A DNA stretch of 14,639 nt from Halanaeroarchaeum sp051744605 (GTDB taxonomy: Archaea; Halobacteriota; Halobacteria; Halobacteriales; Halobacteriaceae): assembly GCA_051744605.1 (NCBI GenBank), contig JBNJDE010000053.1, positions 1 to 14,639 on the forward strand, read 5' to 3'. A program made the position numbers and the translations under genes. Below, in pieces: positions 5,870 to 12,915 of this stretch (the first letter of the stretch is position 1; each line of letters begins with the position of its first letter). A model generated the notes under the pieces. The model was not told the DNA's origin. It worked only from the letters and a program-made list of their open reading frames with translations, and ran no database searches.

Positions 5870-7345
5870 ATGGGAGAGCGAGACAATATCACCCAAGACC
5901 GGACGACGGGGGAGACGGACAGGGACCGATTCCTCAAGCGCCGGCGATTCCTCAAAGCGGCCGGTGGCGTGTCGGCCATCGGGTTCCTGGCAGGCTGTGC
6001 CGGGGGAGACACCGAGACCACGACGACGCAGACCACCGAGCAAGCGACGACCACGGAGGCGGAGACGACGACGGAGGAGGAGGAGCCGACGACGACCGAG
6101 GAGGAAGAAGACGAAGAACCCGAAGAGCCGTCGCTCGAGGAGAAGTACCCGGGACTTCGCATCCTCTCGCCGGAACCGGAGAACGCGGAGGCGGCCGAAC
6201 GGGCGACGTACACTAACATGATCACGCAGGCCGAGGAGTTCTACATCCGAAACCACTACCCGTCGCCGGACATCGACGAGGACGAGTGGACCGTCTCGTT
6301 GACCGGCCTGGTCGACTCCGAGGTGGAACTTTCGATGGACGAACTCAAGCGCCGGTTCTCCACCGAGACCATCTTCCACACGATGCAGTGTTCGGGGAAC
6401 GGCCGGAACTACTTCGACCCGCAGGTCGGGGGGAATCAGTGGACGTTTGGCGCGGTCGGCAACGCCGAGTGGACCGGGACGCCCATCAGCGACATCCTGG
6501 AGGAGTACGGTGCTGACACGGGCGACGATATGTGGTTGACCGTCATGGGCGGCGAGGCACCCGACGGCGAGGATATCTTCACCCGGTCCATCCCGATGTC
6601 GAAGGTGATGGAGGACGCCATCCTCGCGTTCGAGATGAACGGGCGTCCGCTCCCGAAAGAACACGGATTCCCGGTCCGGATCCTCGTGCCCGGCTGGTAC
6701 GGGAACAACAACGTGAAATGGGTCGACCGGATGCACGTGATGGACCGGATGGTCTATCCGAACGACACCTGGGAACCCGAGGGAGGGCGTCTCTACACCC
6801 ACTGGCAGCAGTATTCGTACCGAATCTTCGGCGAGGGGTTAGAGGAGCCGGAGTTCTACGAGACCATCTCCGAGTTCGGCCTCTACGAGCAGATGGAGAG
6901 TGACGACATCGCCCACCCGTACCTCTACGACCAGCCGGTAAAGTCGATGATCGGCTTCCCGGGCGAGAGTGCGACCGTGACTCCTGGCGTCGGCGGGCGA
7001 ATCGAGGTCATCGGCGTTGTCTGGGCCGGCGACGACGCCGTCGAAACGGTCGAGGTGTCGACCGATGGCGGTGACACGTGGAACGAAGCCGAGTTCATGC
7101 GACCGGACCTGGGGGCGTACTCCTGGCGACTCTTCCGGTACATCTGGGAACCCGAATCGGGCGATTACACGCTCTACTCGCGCGCGACCGACGAGAACGG
7201 CAACGTCCAGCCGGCCAGCATCTCCGCCTCGGACGGGGAGGCCGCGAACCAGGCGCGGATCATGAACGACGAGTACCCGTGGAATCAGAGCGGGTACGGC
7301 GCAAACGCCTACGATGTCCACGGCGTCGAAGTGACGGTCCAATAG
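5870..7345 (+). CDS. Tat-exported sulfite-oxidase-family molybdopterin enzyme, probable lipoprotein
   Basis: Predicted extracytoplasmic Mo-cofactor oxidoreductase of the sulfite oxidase family; 491 residues. The N-terminus has a twin-arginine motif (RRRFLKAAGG) and a lipobox FLAGC with the anchor Cys at C43. Residues 47-90 are a Thr/Glu stalk. The Mo-binding domain spans roughly 115-340, with the molybdenum-ligand Cys at C174 in MQCSGNGR, then NAEWTGTPISDIL and the family signature FPVRILVPGWYG..VKW. A Mo-co dimerisation domain follows, with the typical EVSTDGGDTWNEAEF and YTLYSRATDENGNVQP. There is no haem-binding domain, so electrons must leave to another protein, probably the adjacent copper protein. 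The ATG at 5870 fits its own TATA box. The physiological substrate is uncertain: sulfite is the family default, but other oxyanions or organic sulfoxides are handled by related proteins. Confidence 0.93.
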   Translation: MGERDNITQDRTTGETDRDRFLKRRRFLKAAGGVSAIGFLAGCAGGDTETTTTQTTEQATTTEAETTTEEEEPTTTEEEEDEEPEEPSLEEKYPGLRILSPEPENAEAAERATYTNMITQAEEFYIRNHYPSPDIDEDEWTVSLTGLVDSEVELSMDELKRRFSTETIFHTMQCSGNGRNYFDPQVGGNQWTFGAVGNAEWTGTPISDILEEYGADTGDDMWLTVMGGEAPDGEDIFTRSIPMSKVMEDAILAFEMNGRPLPKEHGFPVRILVPGWYGNNNVKWVDRMHVMDRMVYPNDTWEPEGGRLYTHWQQYSYRIFGEGLEEPEFYETISEFGLYEQMESDDIAHPYLYDQPVKSMIGFPGESATVTPGVGGRIEVIGVVWAGDDAVETVEVSTDGGDTWNEAEFMRPDLGAYSWRLFRYIWEPESGDYTLYSRATDENGNVQPASISASDGEAANQARIMNDEYPWNQSGYGANAYDVHGVEVTVQ

Positions 7346-7354
7346 CGGCCGCCG

Positions 7355-7825
7355 TCACTGGACGTCGATCACGCGCACCTCGAATTCCAGATTCTCTCCG
7401 GCGAGTTCGTGATTGAAATCGACGGTGACAGTCTCCTCGGAGACGTCGGTGATCCACCCGGACTGGTCGTCGTCGGTCGTGACCAGTTCGCCGACGCTAG
7501 CGGTGGTGTCGCTACGTGCTTCGATCGTCTCGCGGGGGTACGCCACTATCCGCTCGGGATCTGGCTCACCGAACGCCTCCGACGGGGGGAGCACGACGGT
7601 CCGCGTCTCGCCGCGATCCATCTTCTGGACAGCCTCGTCGAGACCAGGAAGTACCTCATCGGACCCGACCTCGAACGAGAGTGGTTCGTAGTTCCGGTGT
7701 CCGTGATACACTCCGTTCTCGAGTGCGACGTCCACGTCGGTCGTATCCACCACGGCCCCCGCGTCCTCCCCATCGACCATCCGGGCGGTGTAGTGCACGA
7801 TAGCGGTCTTTCCAGGCGTTACCAT
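7355..7825 (-). CDS. FKBP-type peptidyl-prolyl cis-trans isomerase (SlyD-like)
   Basis: Cytosolic prolyl isomerase/chaperone of the archaeal short FKBP type; 156 residues. The FKBP fold is seen in MVTPGKTAIVHYTARM at the start and in EPLSFEVGSDEVLPGLDEAV with MDRGETRTVVLPP. The insert-in-flap (IF) domain characteristic of SlyD-like proteins lies roughly at residues 82-130, and the closing strand DFNHELAGENLEFEVRV is typical. A further insertion containing ENGVYHGHRNYEPL near residues 35-50 is usual in archaeal members. I chose the ATG at 7825; an in-frame TTG at 7837 would add four residues. No TATA box is evident just upstream, so it may be transcribed with the DUF371 gene 95 bp upstream. 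It converges on the Mo enzyme with only nine bases between the stops. Confidence 0.93.
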   Translation of the reverse strand: MVTPGKTAIVHYTARMVDGEDAGAVVDTTDVDVALENGVYHGHRNYEPLSFEVGSDEVLPGLDEAVQKMDRGETRTVVLPPSEAFGEPDPERIVAYPRETIEARSDTTASVGELVTTDDDQSGWITDVSEETVTVDFNHELAGENLEFEVRVIDVQ

Positions 7826-7920
7826 GTGTTCGGCCAATACGTTCGCCGACCATCACCTTGGGGATTCCGGCGCTATCGTCGACGAGAGACGAAAGAACGA
7901 CTGAGAGAGTAACTCGGCCG

Positions 7921-8340
7921 TCACTCGACCGCCAGTTCCATCGTCGCGCTCACCCCGCCCGCGAGGGCGTCGACGAGTTCCCTGTCGATGTCGGCCGCGG
8001 CGGCGTCCGCCTCGACCATGATGGTCCGGTCGTCCACGTAGGTGCTCGTGCGACCGACCATACTCCGGTCGTTCTCGAAGGTCAGGTCCGGATCCCCACG
8101 TCCCGTGATCGTGACGGAGTGACCCGCCGCGGTAATCGTCGCGGTGATCGTGGCGTCCGGATCCTGGCACGCCTCGACGAACCCCTCGGAGAAATCTGCG
8201 GGCGAGCGGTCGGCCTCGATGCCGAGGATACAATCGCCCGCCGGCGTAAGGTAGTCGTCGGTGGTCAACTCGAAGGTGCTCTCGTGTGCCGCGGACACGT
8301 GTTCGTGCCCGGTGGCCTGCACGCGCTCGGTACGAGTCAT
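7921..8340 (-). CDS. DUF371 family protein
   Basis: A conserved archaeal protein family of unknown function. The 139 residues show the family pattern from the start: TGHEHVSAAHESTFELT, then the signature LTPAGDCILGIEAD, a region predicting an alternating beta/alpha fold, and a C-terminus with RTSTYVDDRTIMVEAD. No membrane segment or signal is present, so it should be cytosolic. The ATG at 8340 is the best start because the recognisable family sequence begins a few residues later; an in-frame GTG at 8364 would add eight residues. It lies between the FKBP gene and a small zinc-knuckle gene on the same strand (gaps of 95 and 51 bp), so the three probably form one transcription unit. The biochemical role is not known. 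Confidence 0.88.
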   Translation of the reverse strand: MTRTERVQATGHEHVSAAHESTFELTTDDYLTPAGDCILGIEADRSPADFSEGFVEACQDPDATITATITAAGHSVTITGRGDPDLTFENDRSMVGRTSTYVDDRTIMVEADAAAADIDRELVDALAGGVSATMELAVE

Positions 8341-8391
8341 ACTCACGCTCCACGATGGAGCCACTTGAGAATCGCTATCGCGACTGGGCGC

Positions 8392-8553
8392 TCACGCGCG
8401 GCCGGGCCCGTCCGCGACAGTGATCGTGACCGCGCCACAGTCGCACTCGTAAGCGTGACGGACGCCGCCGGCAGATTCCATGGTGAGCCGACGGTGCTCG
8501 TCACCGAGCGGAGCATCACAGCGTTCACAGGCACAGACGATATCGGCGAGCAT
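8392..8553 (-). CDS. Small zinc-knuckle protein, 53 aa
   Basis: A very short protein with two likely metal knuckles: CACERC at residues 7-12 and CDC at residues 37-39. The spacing of about 24 residues between them is suitable for a zinc ribbon. Such tiny Cys-rich proteins are common in haloarchaea, and most have no known function; possible roles are regulation or protein-protein contacts. The start is uncertain. ATG 8553 puts the first knuckle right at the N-terminus. ATG 8577 would add eight hydrophobic residues (MLRGVVFL), and a GTG at 8637 is also in frame. It is 51 bp upstream of the DUF371 gene on the same strand. Confidence 0.65.
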   Translation of the reverse strand: MLADIVCACERCDAPLGDEHRRLTMESAGGVRHAYECDCGAVTITVADGPGRA

Positions 8554-8710
8554 GAGAAAAACGACGCCGCGAAGCATGGTCAAAGCGAGCCTAGAGCGTG
8601 GTGAAAGTGAAAGTGCCACGTCCCGGTACCCGTTCACGTCATAGGTGAATTGGCCTCATACCGCCGAATGACGCGGCCTGCTAACGGTTTTCACGGTTCG
8701 TTCGAACAAA

Positions 8711-8719
8711 ACGCTTAAA
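8711..8719 (+). promoter_or_regulatory. TATA box candidate for the coiled-coil gene
   Basis: CGCTTAAAC, preceded by an A-rich BRE-like stretch (AACAAAA), is the best promoter candidate in the 8638-8879 gap. It predicts a start site near 8740 and a leader of about 140 nt before the ATG at 8880. Confidence 0.45.
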
Positions 8720-8747
8720 CCACGCGGTCATGTAGGGTGTATCACCA

Positions 8748-8764
8748 GAACGCTTCGGGCGTTC
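8748..8764 (+). other. Hairpin with a TTCGG loop in the coiled-coil gene leader
   Basis: GAACGC (8748-8753) and GCGTTC (8759-8764) form a 6-bp stem around TTCGG. It would lie at the very 5' end of the predicted transcript, a position where it could protect the RNA or influence translation. Confidence 0.35.
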
Positions 8765-8879
8765 GGAAAGTACAGCGCGAGAATGACCGGATATTCTCCC
8801 CACCGACGCAGGCACTGCAACCGACGAGCGAGCCGTGCGTGCGTCGTCGCCCGAGCTGGATGGCATCGAGGTACGAACA

Positions 8880-9779
8880 ATGGCTGAGGAAATCGAAATC
8901 AGCGTATCGAGCGCAGACGAACTTATCACAGAAGAACAGCTTCAAGACAAATCCAAAGGGCAGCTCATCAAGAATGCTGGCCAGTTCCGCGACCGCCGGA
9001 ACGAGCTCAACCAGCTCGCGAGCAAGCGAGCGTCCAAACGGGACGATCTGAACGCGAAGACCCGCGAGAAGGTCGACGAAGCCCAGGGCCACCGCGAGAA
9101 ACGCGACACGCTCAACGAGCGTGTCCAGGAACACAAGTCGGTGCGCAACGAACTCAACGCGAAGGCGAACGAGCTCTTCGAGAAGGTCGAGAAACTCAAA
9201 TCCGACCTGGAACTCGACGAGGGCAAGAACCTAGAGCAGCTCAAAGAGGAGATCGAGGAACTCGAGTTCAAACAGCAGACCGAGGTCCTCTCCGCCGACG
9301 CGGAACGCGAACTCATCGAGAAGATCGAGGCGAAACGCGACGAGTACCAGGATAAAAAGGAGAAACTCGACGACAACAACGACCTCGAGACCTACGTCGA
9401 CGAGGCCGAAGAGGTCCGCGCCGAGGCGTCGAAACATCACGACAAGGTCACCGAACTGGCCGACCGGGCCCAGAAACACCACAATCAGATGATCGAGGCC
9501 TACCGCGAGGCCGACGACATCCGCGACGACGCCGACGAGATGCACGAGGCGTTCGTCGAGGCCCAGGAGGCCGCCGACGCCCACCACGAGGCCTTCGTCA
9601 ACGTCCAGAAGCGCCTCCGCGAACTGGACAAGAAAGAAGAGGAGCAGCGCAAGGACCAGCGCGCAGAGAAGCGCGAGGAAGCCCGCGAGGAAGCCGAAGA
9701 GATCTACGAGCGGTTCAAGGAGGGCGAGACCCTCGACACCGAGGACCTCCGCAAACTCCAGAAGAGCGGCCACCTCTGA
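8880..9779 (+). CDS. Long coiled-coil protein (COG1340-like)
   Basis: A 299-residue protein that is almost entirely predicted coiled coil, made of Lys/Arg/Glu/Asp/Gln/Ala/Leu heptads with almost no Pro or Gly from residue 20 to 285. It resembles the uncharacterised archaeal coiled-coil family COG1340, members of which are sometimes labelled phosphoserine phosphatase; I see no phosphatase motif (no DxDxT), so that label should not be used. There is no signal peptide or membrane anchor, so it is probably cytosolic and oligomeric, perhaps structural or chromosome-associated. The ATG at 8880 is preceded by GAGGT with a 7-nt spacer, a proper Shine-Dalgarno sequence, and no TATA lies at -27. It is therefore expected to be translated from a leadered mRNA, unlike its downstream neighbours. 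A T-rich run follows the stop. Confidence 0.85.
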   Translation: MAEEIEISVSSADELITEEQLQDKSKGQLIKNAGQFRDRRNELNQLASKRASKRDDLNAKTREKVDEAQGHREKRDTLNERVQEHKSVRNELNAKANELFEKVEKLKSDLELDEGKNLEQLKEEIEELEFKQQTEVLSADAERELIEKIEAKRDEYQDKKEKLDDNNDLETYVDEAEEVRAEASKHHDKVTELADRAQKHHNQMIEAYREADDIRDDADEMHEAFVEAQEAADAHHEAFVNVQKRLRELDKKEEEQRKDQRAEKREEAREEAEEIYERFKEGETLDTEDLRKLQKSGHL

Positions 9780-9790
9780 GGACAAAGCGA

Positions 9791-9803
9791 GTTTCGTTTC
9801 TTC
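9791..9803 (+). terminator. T-rich tract after the coiled-coil gene
   Basis: GTTTCGTTTCTTC begins 11 bp after the stop codon. U-rich stretches like this are the normal archaeal termination signal, and the next gene has its own promoter. Confidence 0.45.
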
Positions 9804-9860
9804 CCAGACGCGTAGCGGTTGCAATAGCAGGCGAGGAGTCCGGTCTGCGGCCGGTCAACC

Positions 9861-9869
9861 TTTATCCCG
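9861..9869 (+). promoter_or_regulatory. TATA box of the SppA-like gene (TTTATCCCG)
   Basis: TTTATCCCG begins 30 bp before the ATG at 9891, fitting a leaderless transcript. The same nine bases occur before the next gene at 10953-10961. Confidence 0.65.
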
Positions 9870-9890
9870 GTTCGTGCAGAGAAACAGGGT

Positions 9891-10898
9891 ATGTCCAGCA
9901 CAGCGTCTCGACTGGCGCGTGTCCTGCTCGCCGTCGTCGGCGCAGTGGTCGCGGCCGCCCTCGGCTATCTGGTGTTCGTCGACCTCCCGCGCGGCAGTCT
10001 CGCGCGGTTGCTCGGGGTCCTCCTCACCATCGGCGTTGCGCTACTCGGAATCAGGATTGGGCGGCGGTACGGCGACCACCGCTTCGCCCCGTACAACGTG
10101 GGACAGGTCTCCGTCGAGGGACCGATCGCGCGTCGTCCCAGTCGGTCGCTCTCCACGCCCCCGGTGTTGGTGACGGCCGACGACATCGTCGAGCAGATCG
10201 AAGCGGCCGACGCCGACGACGCCGTCCGGGCACTCGTCGTCCACCTCGACACGCCCGGTGGCGAGGTGGTACCGAGCGACGACATCCGAAGAGCGGTCGA
10301 GGACTTCGACGGGCCCACCGTCGCGTACGCGACCGACACCTGTGCCAGTGGCGGCTACTGGATCGCGAGTGGCTGTGACCACATCGTCGCACGCGAGGGA
10401 AGCATCGTCGGGAGTATCGGCGTCATCGCGTCCCGCGTCACCGGCGAAGGATTGCTCGACCGACTGGGACTGACGTACGAACGGCTCGTCGCTGGCGACT
10501 ACAAGGACGCGGGCGTCGCACTCCGAGACATGGACGACGACGAGCGAGCGTACCTCCAGGGGATCGTCGACGACTACTACCAGACGTTCGTCGACCGCGT
10601 GGTGGCGGGCCGAGACCTCGACGAGGACGACGTCATGGACACGCAAGCCCGCGTCTTCCTCGGCGAAGACGCGCTCGAACGCGGTCTGGTCGACGACGTC
10701 GGCGCGGCGGACACCGTCGAGGAGTGGATCGAGGACGAGATAGACGAACCGGTCACGAGCCGCGAGTTCGAACCCAAGATCGGTTTCGCCGATAGGATCG
10801 GGATGGGAGCCGAACGGGTCGCGTTCGCACTCGGGGCCGGGTTCTCCAGCGTCCTGGTCGACGACGGGGATGGCGCGACGGACTTCGAGTTCCGGTGA
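9891..10898 (+). CDS. sppA: Signal peptide peptidase SppA-type serine protease (family S49)
   Basis: Membrane-anchored S49 peptidase that degrades leftover signal peptides and other membrane-associated peptides. Of 335 residues, two hydrophobic segments at about 8-30 and 36-53 anchor the protein. The peptidase domain follows, with the family hallmarks ALVVHLDTPGG, CASGGYWIAS carrying the predicted nucleophile S153, GSIVGSIGVI, and GDYKDAG carrying the predicted general base K205. This Ser-Lys dyad is the S49 mechanism. The length is that of a single-domain bacterial/archaeal SppA rather than the double-length E. coli protein. The ATG at 9891 fits the TATA box 30 bp upstream. The next gene on the strand, a DUF373 membrane protein, begins 87 bp later from its own very similar promoter. 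Confidence 0.93.
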   Translation: MSSTASRLARVLLAVVGAVVAAALGYLVFVDLPRGSLARLLGVLLTIGVALLGIRIGRRYGDHRFAPYNVGQVSVEGPIARRPSRSLSTPPVLVTADDIVEQIEAADADDAVRALVVHLDTPGGEVVPSDDIRRAVEDFDGPTVAYATDTCASGGYWIASGCDHIVAREGSIVGSIGVIASRVTGEGLLDRLGLTYERLVAGDYKDAGVALRDMDDDERAYLQGIVDDYYQTFVDRVVAGRDLDEDDVMDTQARVFLGEDALERGLVDDVGAADTVEEWIEDEIDEPVTSREFEPKIGFADRIGMGAERVAFALGAGFSSVLVDDGDGATDFEFR

Positions 10899-10950
10899 CG
10901 GCGGTCGGCAGGGGTCCGGGACCGTGGCCGCTGGTGACGGACAGCGAGGG

Positions 10951-10961
10951 TTTTTATCCCG
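10951..10961 (+). promoter_or_regulatory. TATA box of the DUF373 gene
   Basis: TTTTTATCCCG begins 35 bp before the ATG at 10986. Its T-run could also act as the 3' end of the upstream sppA transcript. Confidence 0.6.
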
Positions 10962-10985
10962 TCGGGGTGAGCCTTGCAGTAGGGA

Positions 10986-12125
10986 ATGCGTACGCTCGTG
11001 GTAATCGTGGACAGGTCCGGTGACGTGCCCCGGAAGACGGGGTTGGCGACGCCCATCGCCGGCTGGGAGGCCATCCAGTCGCTCGTCGTGGATCTGGGTA
11101 TCGCGGATCCGGAGGACTCGACGGTCAACTGTCTGCTCGAGGGCCTGAACGTGACGCGAGGCCTTCGAGACGAGAACGAGGACGCCGTCGTCGCCGTGGT
11201 CTCTGGCGGAACCGACAGCATGGTCGGCGCCGATCAGGCCATCGCCAGGGAGGTCGAAGAACTCATCGACCGCTACGACCCCGATACGTCCATCATCGTC
11301 ATCGACAGCACGGAGGACGAACGGCTGTTACCCATCATCGAGAGCCGTCTCCAGGTCGATTCCGTCGATCGGGTGGTCGTCCGCCAGGCACGCGACCTGG
11401 AATCCACGTACTACCTCCTCAAGCAGTTCCTGGCGGACGAGGAACTCCGGACTACCGTTCTGGTCCCCATCGGTATCGTCCTGCTGGTCTTCCCGGCCAT
11501 CCTCATGTTGAGCAGTCTGGCCATCGCGGTCGGATCCATCGCCGCCGTCATCGGCGTCTTCTTGCTCTACAAGGGGCTGTCGGTGGACGCCCACCTGGCG
11601 GACCTCTCGACGCAGGCCAGGGAGGCGATGTACTCCGGTCGGGTCTCCATCGTCACCTACGTCGTCGCCGCTGGTCTGGCGCTCGTCGGCGTGTTCGCGG
11701 GCGTCCTCGGGATATCGGACCTCGGGCTCAGGAACGTCCAGCTGGTGACGGTCATGGGATTCACCTATTACAGCGTCCCGTGGCTCGCGCTCGGTGCGCT
11801 GGCGGCCAGTACCGGTCGGCTCCTCGACGAGGTCATCCAGAACGAGCAGGTCCGGACCTCGTATCTGAACCTGCCGTTCGGGGTCCTCGCCGTCGGCCTC
11901 GTCGTGCGAGGGTTCTCGGGATACTTCATCGAACGGGCCGGATACGTGAGTGGGCTGTCGGTCCCCCCGATCCAGATCGGCGCGGCGGCGATCCGCGGGT
12001 TCACGCTCACTCCCGAGGAGCACCTGGCCGTCTTCGTGGTGCTGGGCCTCTTCGTCAGTCTCGCGGGAATCCGCGTGTCGTCGTACCTCGCCGGCGAGTT
12101 CGAGGAATCGGGCGACGTGGCCTGA
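10986..12125 (+). CDS. DUF373 family membrane protein
   Basis: A conserved archaeal family with a cytosolic N-terminal domain and a multi-spanning C-terminal domain; function unknown. Residues 1-145 form an alpha/beta domain with conserved-looking acidic and Gly motifs: VVIVDRSGDV, VVSGGTDSMVGAD and IDSTEDERLLPIIESR. About six membrane segments follow, roughly at 156-176, 177-197, 220-243, 252-275, 297-315 and 347-367. The DxS/GG motifs suggest possible nucleotide or metal binding, but no catalytic site is established. The length of 379 residues is normal. The ATG at 10986 matches the TATA box and the family N-terminus. It sits between SppA and Dph6 on the same strand, each with its own promoter-like element. 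Confidence 0.92.
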   Translation: MRTLVVIVDRSGDVPRKTGLATPIAGWEAIQSLVVDLGIADPEDSTVNCLLEGLNVTRGLRDENEDAVVAVVSGGTDSMVGADQAIAREVEELIDRYDPDTSIIVIDSTEDERLLPIIESRLQVDSVDRVVVRQARDLESTYYLLKQFLADEELRTTVLVPIGIVLLVFPAILMLSSLAIAVGSIAAVIGVFLLYKGLSVDAHLADLSTQAREAMYSGRVSIVTYVVAAGLALVGVFAGVLGISDLGLRNVQLVTVMGFTYYSVPWLALGALAASTGRLLDEVIQNEQVRTSYLNLPFGVLAVGLVVRGFSGYFIERAGYVSGLSVPPIQIGAAAIRGFTLTPEEHLAVFVVLGLFVSLAGIRVSSYLAGEFEESGDVA

Positions 12126-12146
12126 ACGGAGGGGTTCCGAGCACCC

Positions 12147-12152
12147 TTTATG
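12147..12152 (+). promoter_or_regulatory. TATA-like box of the diphthine-ammonia ligase gene
   Basis: TTTATG within ACCCTTTATGC begins 28 bp before the ATG at 12175, fitting a leaderless transcript. Confidence 0.5.
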
Positions 12153-12174
12153 CAGCGCTCGCGAAGCCCAGCCA

Positions 12175-12888
12175 ATGACGAGTGGACGCTGGGTGAGCCT
12201 GTTCTCCGGCGGCAAAGATTCCTCGTGGGCGCTCTATCGAGCCCTCCAGACCGGACTGGATGTGGCTCGCCTCGTCACGGTCCACCCCGAGACGGATTCG
12301 TACATGTACCACGTTCCGGCCACGGAACTGGCCGGACTGGCCGCCGAGAGCATCGGGATTCCACTCGTGGACGTGACCCAGCCAGCCCTGGAGGGCCACG
12401 ACTCCGGGGAACGAGGCGACGCGGAGACGGAGACCCTCGAGACAGCCCTCGGGGAGCTAGCTCCCGAGATCGGTGGAATCAGGGGCGTCGTCGCCGGGGC
12501 GGTCGAATCCGAGTTCCAGACCTCCCGGATCGAAGCCATGTGCGAGCGCCTCGACGCCGACCTCTACGCCCCGCTCTGGCGTGAGGACCCCGTGACACTT
12601 GGCGAATCCATGCTCGAAGCCGGATTCGAGATCTACATCGTCCAGGTCGCGGCCGGCGGACTCGACGAATCGTGGGTCGGACGCCGGCTCGACGCGACCG
12701 CACTGGGAGAACTGCGCGACCTCAACGACCGGTGCGGGGTGCACATCCTGGGGGAGGGCGGCGAGTTCGAGACGCTCGTGACCGACGCCCCGCACATGGA
12801 CCACCCGATCGAGTTCGAGGCCGAGACCGTCTGGGAAGGGACCCGCGGCCATCTCGAGATCGCGGACGCCTGGCTCGGAGACGGGTGA
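12175..12888 (+). CDS. dph6: Diphthine-ammonia ligase (Dph6-type PP-loop ATPase)
   Basis: Catalyses the last, ATP-dependent amidation step of diphthamide synthesis on elongation factor 2. The 237 residues begin with the PP-loop SLFSGGKDSSWAL (SGGKDS at residues 11-16), which binds ATP. The family-specific downstream motifs are present: GAVESEFQTSRIE, LYAPLWREDP and GEGGEFETLVTDAP, the last being the signature of this MJ0570/DUF71-type group. The length matches archaeal single-domain members, without the C-terminal extensions of eukaryotic Dph6. The start at 12175 fits both the motif position and the TATA element. It ends 27 bp from the convergent nucleotidyltransferase. Assignment to Dph6 rests on the family; nothing else of the diphthamide pathway lies in the window. 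Confidence 0.92.
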   Translation: MTSGRWVSLFSGGKDSSWALYRALQTGLDVARLVTVHPETDSYMYHVPATELAGLAAESIGIPLVDVTQPALEGHDSGERGDAETETLETALGELAPEIGGIRGVVAGAVESEFQTSRIEAMCERLDADLYAPLWREDPVTLGESMLEAGFEIYIVQVAAGGLDESWVGRRLDATALGELRDLNDRCGVHILGEGGEFETLVTDAPHMDHPIEFEAETVWEGTRGHLEIADAWLGDG

Positions 12889-12915
12889 GCCACTCGGTGG
12901 TCGAACGAGAGACCG

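Noticed and set aside
5771..6802. Long antisense frame over the Mo enzyme gene, and similar ones over the endonuclease III and FKBP genes
   Set aside because: They lie fully or largely opposite recognised genes, have Arg/Val/His-rich composition unlike halophile proteins, and contain no known motif.
8880..9779. Phosphoserine phosphatase identity for the coiled-coil gene
   Set aside because: No HAD motif (DxDxT) or other phosphatase residues exist; the sequence is coiled coil throughout.
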